64,000 bases of DNA from Anseranas semipalmata. Lineage: Eukaryota > Chordata > Aves > Anseriformes > Anseranatidae. The notes beneath the pieces are model-generated. The model worked only from the letters and a program-made list of their open reading frames with translations. It was not told the origin of the DNA and did not search any database. Shown here in pieces: positions 60,501 through 64,000 of this stretch. The stretch is from assembly GCA_013399115.1 (NCBI GenBank), contig VXAA01000619.1, positions 103,023 through 167,022 of the forward strand. Reading direction: 5' to 3'. The position numbers and the translations under genes are program-made. Within the stretch, counting starts at the first letter, position 1; each line of letters begins with the position of its first letter.

Positions 60501-63500
60501 GAACTCTGGAGAAGCTCTGAATTTCAGTTAATACCTTAAGCAAAACAAAACCCCATTACTGAGCAAGTGTTTATGGAATTTCTGTGTACTGGGGCTCAGG
60601 TAGCAACCATAGCAGAATTTCTAATTATTTTTTTTAAAGGTAAGGGTGAGATCTAAATAACAATCACTTACCTACTATGCACATTTTCCAGAAAAATGCC
60701 AAACTTTCACACAAACCCAACCTACCTGCAGATGTACTAGATGGTGCAAAAACATTGAAATGCTTACCTAGAAACCTAGTTAAGCAATTTAAAAGTTAGT
60801 ATTCCCTGTTAATGTGATAGTGACATGAGCATTTGGTGGGTGTTCAGTTACCTAGTAGTTACCTAGAGACATTAGGGGTACACAGATGAAGATGCCTAAG
60901 TCTCCCAGGGAGCCCAGTCTGGTACATGTGTTCTAAGAGCACCCAGCAACGTGGGGCTCACCAAAAGGTAAAGGCAACAGTGGCTGCTTTTGCCCAAAAT
61001 ATTACCACAGGAAGAGAAGAACACGAATCCTTTGCTTATTAGCCTGAAGTTGGATTATTCATCTAGAAACATGGGTGGAAGCTTCACCTGCCTGAACCTG
61101 AAGAGGTTCAAATCTGTACCTCCCAGCTTCCAAAGAGACAAGCTGGGACAGAATATGCAGTAAGCATAGTCGGGGGATTTCATCCCCCTCTAGCATGTGG
61201 AAGCTACTACTAAGCAGCCAAGTGGGTAAGATTCAAGTTTCAGAGAGTGAGAAAGAGAGCAGCCACTTGAGTTTGGATGGGGTGGAAGGAGCATTTTGTT
61301 CTGGACTGGGGTAATGGACCTGGTTAACTTGTTCTGGCTGATGTTCCTGGAGCTGTTTTTGTGAAGGGAATGATAAAGACTATCGAAAAATGTTAGTTGT
61401 CTGCCCCCCTATTTCCCCTTTCACCTCCCCCAAAAGAGAAAAATGAAGCAAGAGCTCTCCAGATTGCAGCATTAGTTTATGAGTGAATAATGCAATGATG
61501 ATTTCTGTACAAATTGAAATTATAATTAGACAGTCCTGTGGCCCCCAGCATTATAGTATTTAAACATCTGATGATTTTTAATACATTTAGGCTCACAAAA
61601 ATTCCTAGAAAGTAGGCAAATGGATAATTTTTAGCTCCCAGTAGTAAGATGGTTACCCAGTTATTATCCAACCTTTTAAATACCCAACACACATACACAT
61701 TCACATAGACTGTAAAAATATTAGTCACAAAATTACATGCACAAAATTGCAATGACGCTTTAACAGATCTCTTTTTGAAACTGCAGTTTTCAGCTTCTTG
61801 TTAAAGTCTGCTCTTCAGTCCTCATTTTTTTTTTTTTTAAGCTTAGCTTTCTGTCCTGAACATTGTATTAGCTATATAATGGATGCTATGATACCACGTC
61901 TTTATTTCAAGAGTTTCAACTGAGTTGGCAGCCAATCAGTGTGTGCCCCTGTGCCCTCATTTGAAATAAGCTGAAGCCTGTGGCTCCTTCAGGTAGATTC
62001 TGTCAATTTGGTATGAAAAATGATAAGGGACGAGCTCTGTCTTCTGAAGAACTGATGCTAAAGGTAGCAATATCGTTTGACCCTAGGGACTGTTGGATGG
62101 CTGCTTTGTACTGTAAAAGAGCTGAAAGAAATAGCTTGGCTTTGGGGGTTTTTATGTCTCTGAAGTAGAATATGAAGTACCTGATGAGGAAGTTATGGTT
62201 CAAAGGAAGGTTACAAAAATAACAGCAGCCATCCTAAACTTATCTAAAAGATTTACAAGAAGTCTGCTACAATGTGTGGGTTTTGACCTCCAGGAACACT
62301 AAATTTTATTCATCTTGTGCTGAGGAACAAAATGCACTTGGAGCATTAAATCAGCTTCATTTTTGTACTCGAGTGCTTATGGGATTTGGAGCAGAGGTTT
62401 AGATTATAAGGAAATAGTTGTCAAGTGTAAAGTATAATTAAGACAGTTTTGGTGCCAGAACCAAGATTTTATTTTTCCTGTGGACCAAAGAATTTAGTTT
62501 TTCTCAGCTCTTAATATAGATAGAGTGGGAAGGAGGGTATTTTTTTCTCTTATCTGAATAGTCAAAAATGCACTAATATGACATTTGTGTTGCATGAACT
62601 GACAGTTTTACAATGCTGACAGTATACCATGGATTTTCCTCCTGTTTAGGAGGAACCTAAATGACCTCATACTTTAGAAATCTTCCATGTATTTGAAAGT
62701 CTTCCTTAGTACTCACTGTCAGTTTAACTAGCCTCCCAGTGTTACATTTCAGGTGCTGCACACAGAGCAAAAGCCTGCTAAATGTCTAGGTTCCCTTGCA
62801 AAGTTTTAAACCGTTGCAGTTTTAGAAAGAGTTTGAGAGCAAACCTCATCTCTCTCCAACTGCTGTCTGTGATGCTAATAGAGTTATTTTACTGAGCTAC
62901 GTACCAAAGACTTGAGAGTACGTCCAGTCAAGGACTTGGACTTCATGTATTATATGATATACAACCTAGGACAACACTTGTTCTAAGAGCCTGTAGTCTT
63001 CATATAAAACCGGAGATGAGTAGATAAAAGTGGATGGGATGGCAGAGGAAATGATGATCAGAGAGTGGTCAGAGACAGCGTGTGAAGGAGGCACTGAATT
63101 CTTTCTTGCAGTTCAATGACCTATACAGACACATAGACAAGTAATAAGCTTTGTCTTTAAGAGCCACCAGTATAAATCATCAGGCAACAGTAGTTACTTG
63201 ACATGATTGAGCTCAGAAAAATCCCAAAATTATTGAGTCATGACACTGAAATAACAAAGCAGCATCTTTAGGTCTCAGATGTTCAGCAGTCTCTGTTGAT
63301 TTTTACCTGGGACAGACAAGTCCTCTGAAACTGACAGACATGAACATCTGAGGGTATCTGTATGGTAGCTTTGTGAAGCCCTGGTGTGTGTAAGGAGACA
63401 TAATTTTTTCTGTCCCTTCTTACTCAACAGCAGTTGCAAAGCTACTGAAGTCACTGGGAGCTAGATTAATCTCTCTCCACACCCCCAGAGGACCTGTCAG

Positions 63501-64000
63501 TTATGATTGGAGCCTAGTTGATAAGCTTAGACTAAACAGCTAGGGTTTGAATAGTTGAAGCTAAGTGATATGAATACAGTCTAGGATCTGTCTTCAGTAT
63601 TCCCCAAAATATTGAATAATTTTCTAAGCCAATCTCTGGACTCAGTTAACCTTCCAAGAGGACAATTTTCCTTTTTTCTGTTACAATTGGTAGAAGATGG
63701 GTATTAGGAAAGTCTTTAGGCTTTCTGTCTACTGCAAGACAAGCAGACCCTCCATTTGTAATTCAGCTTAACACAGACAGGTGCTTGAAAGGACAGCAAA
63801 GAATCCTGAATTCAAATCTGCTGATTTGAATAGTGACTGGGATTTGGGATCTCTGTTCCAGTCCTTGTTTGCTCACAGGTTTCCAGTGCCCTTGTCTTTG
63901 GGTTGCACATGACATGTGAAAGACACCAAGTTATAGGTCTCACCTCAGTCAAAGTGCCTGGCTTGCAATGCCCACAGATGGCCCCTCTCAGTTTGGAAGT
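57593..64000. other. AT-rich unique sequence, no gene seen
   Basis: More than 6 kb with no recognisable exon, RNA gene or strong repeat. Frames of 60-102 codons on either strand (for example 59640-59948 minus and 61477-61752 minus) have no domain. A T12 run lies at 61827-61838. The part from 60840 to 61260 has words such as GAAGAGGTTCAAATCTGTACCTCCC that hint at an old interspersed repeat, without enough match to name it. Confidence 0.5.

Noticed and set aside
61100..61135. GGTTCAAATC considered as a tRNA T-arm or tRNA-derived SINE promoter
   Set aside because: There is no matching A box at the right distance and no cloverleaf pairing.
1..64000. CRISPR arrays, bacterial operons, riboswitches or phage genes
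   Set aside because: The sequence is vertebrate nuclear DNA; no regularly spaced repeats or prokaryotic gene structure are present.

Overview
This window looks like avian nuclear DNA, from a gene desert or a very large intron. It is AT-rich and full of stop codons in all frames. It carries several CR1 LINE copies truncated at the 5' end, whose 3' ends finish in the short ATTCTATG / ATTCTGTG tails typical of bird CR1. It also carries two pieces of one GC-rich long terminal repeat (LTR) of a kind I associate with bird endogenous retroviruses. I recognise no host protein-coding exon, tRNA, rRNA, snRNA or microRNA. The only reading frames I can assign to a family are remnants of CR1 ORF2.

Layout. 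1-890: an A/C-rich low-complexity start, an AT dinucleotide tract, then a pyrimidine-rich tract of repeated CCTGAC-like words that may be an old dispersed repeat. 890-7740: AT-rich unique sequence with short hairpins. About 7740-8660: a very degraded CR1 ORF2 fragment on the plus strand with a (GGGA)5 G-quadruplex run. 8660-13500: unique sequence, including a candidate conserved non-coding block near 11.3-11.95 kb with an exact PBX-MEIS decamer. 13551-13615: (CTTTT)13. 14954-15000: a long imperfect hairpin. 16217-17014: an old minus-strand CR1 end, then a solo LTR flanked by the 5-bp direct repeat GTTAA and interrupted by a 233-N assembly gap.

17-31 kb is mostly unique sequence. It holds a 41-nt T run, a possible hAT relic, an ancient amniote repeat, a second candidate conserved block (27.0-27.85 kb) and a 27-bp palindrome. 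31318-31900 is the best-preserved CR1 copy, with an open frame for the ORF2 C-terminus. 41-42.6 kb holds two older CR1 copies in opposite orientations. 46.5 kb holds a TTTGGG-type G-quadruplex motif, and 47.8-48.16 kb another CR1. 51.2-51.55 kb is a local GC- and CpG-rich patch, and 52.08-52.2 kb a second ancient amniote repeat. 53.5-54.0 kb is a third candidate conserved block. 57168-57592 is the second LTR fragment. The rest, to 64 kb, is AT-rich unique sequence.

I see no operon, gene cluster or novel defence-like system. The points most worth checking are the two exact TGATTGACAG sites with an apparent excess of octamer words (a possible regulatory landscape), the palindromes and quadruplex motifs, and the LTR gap. 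All repeat family names come from remembered family features, not from a database search.
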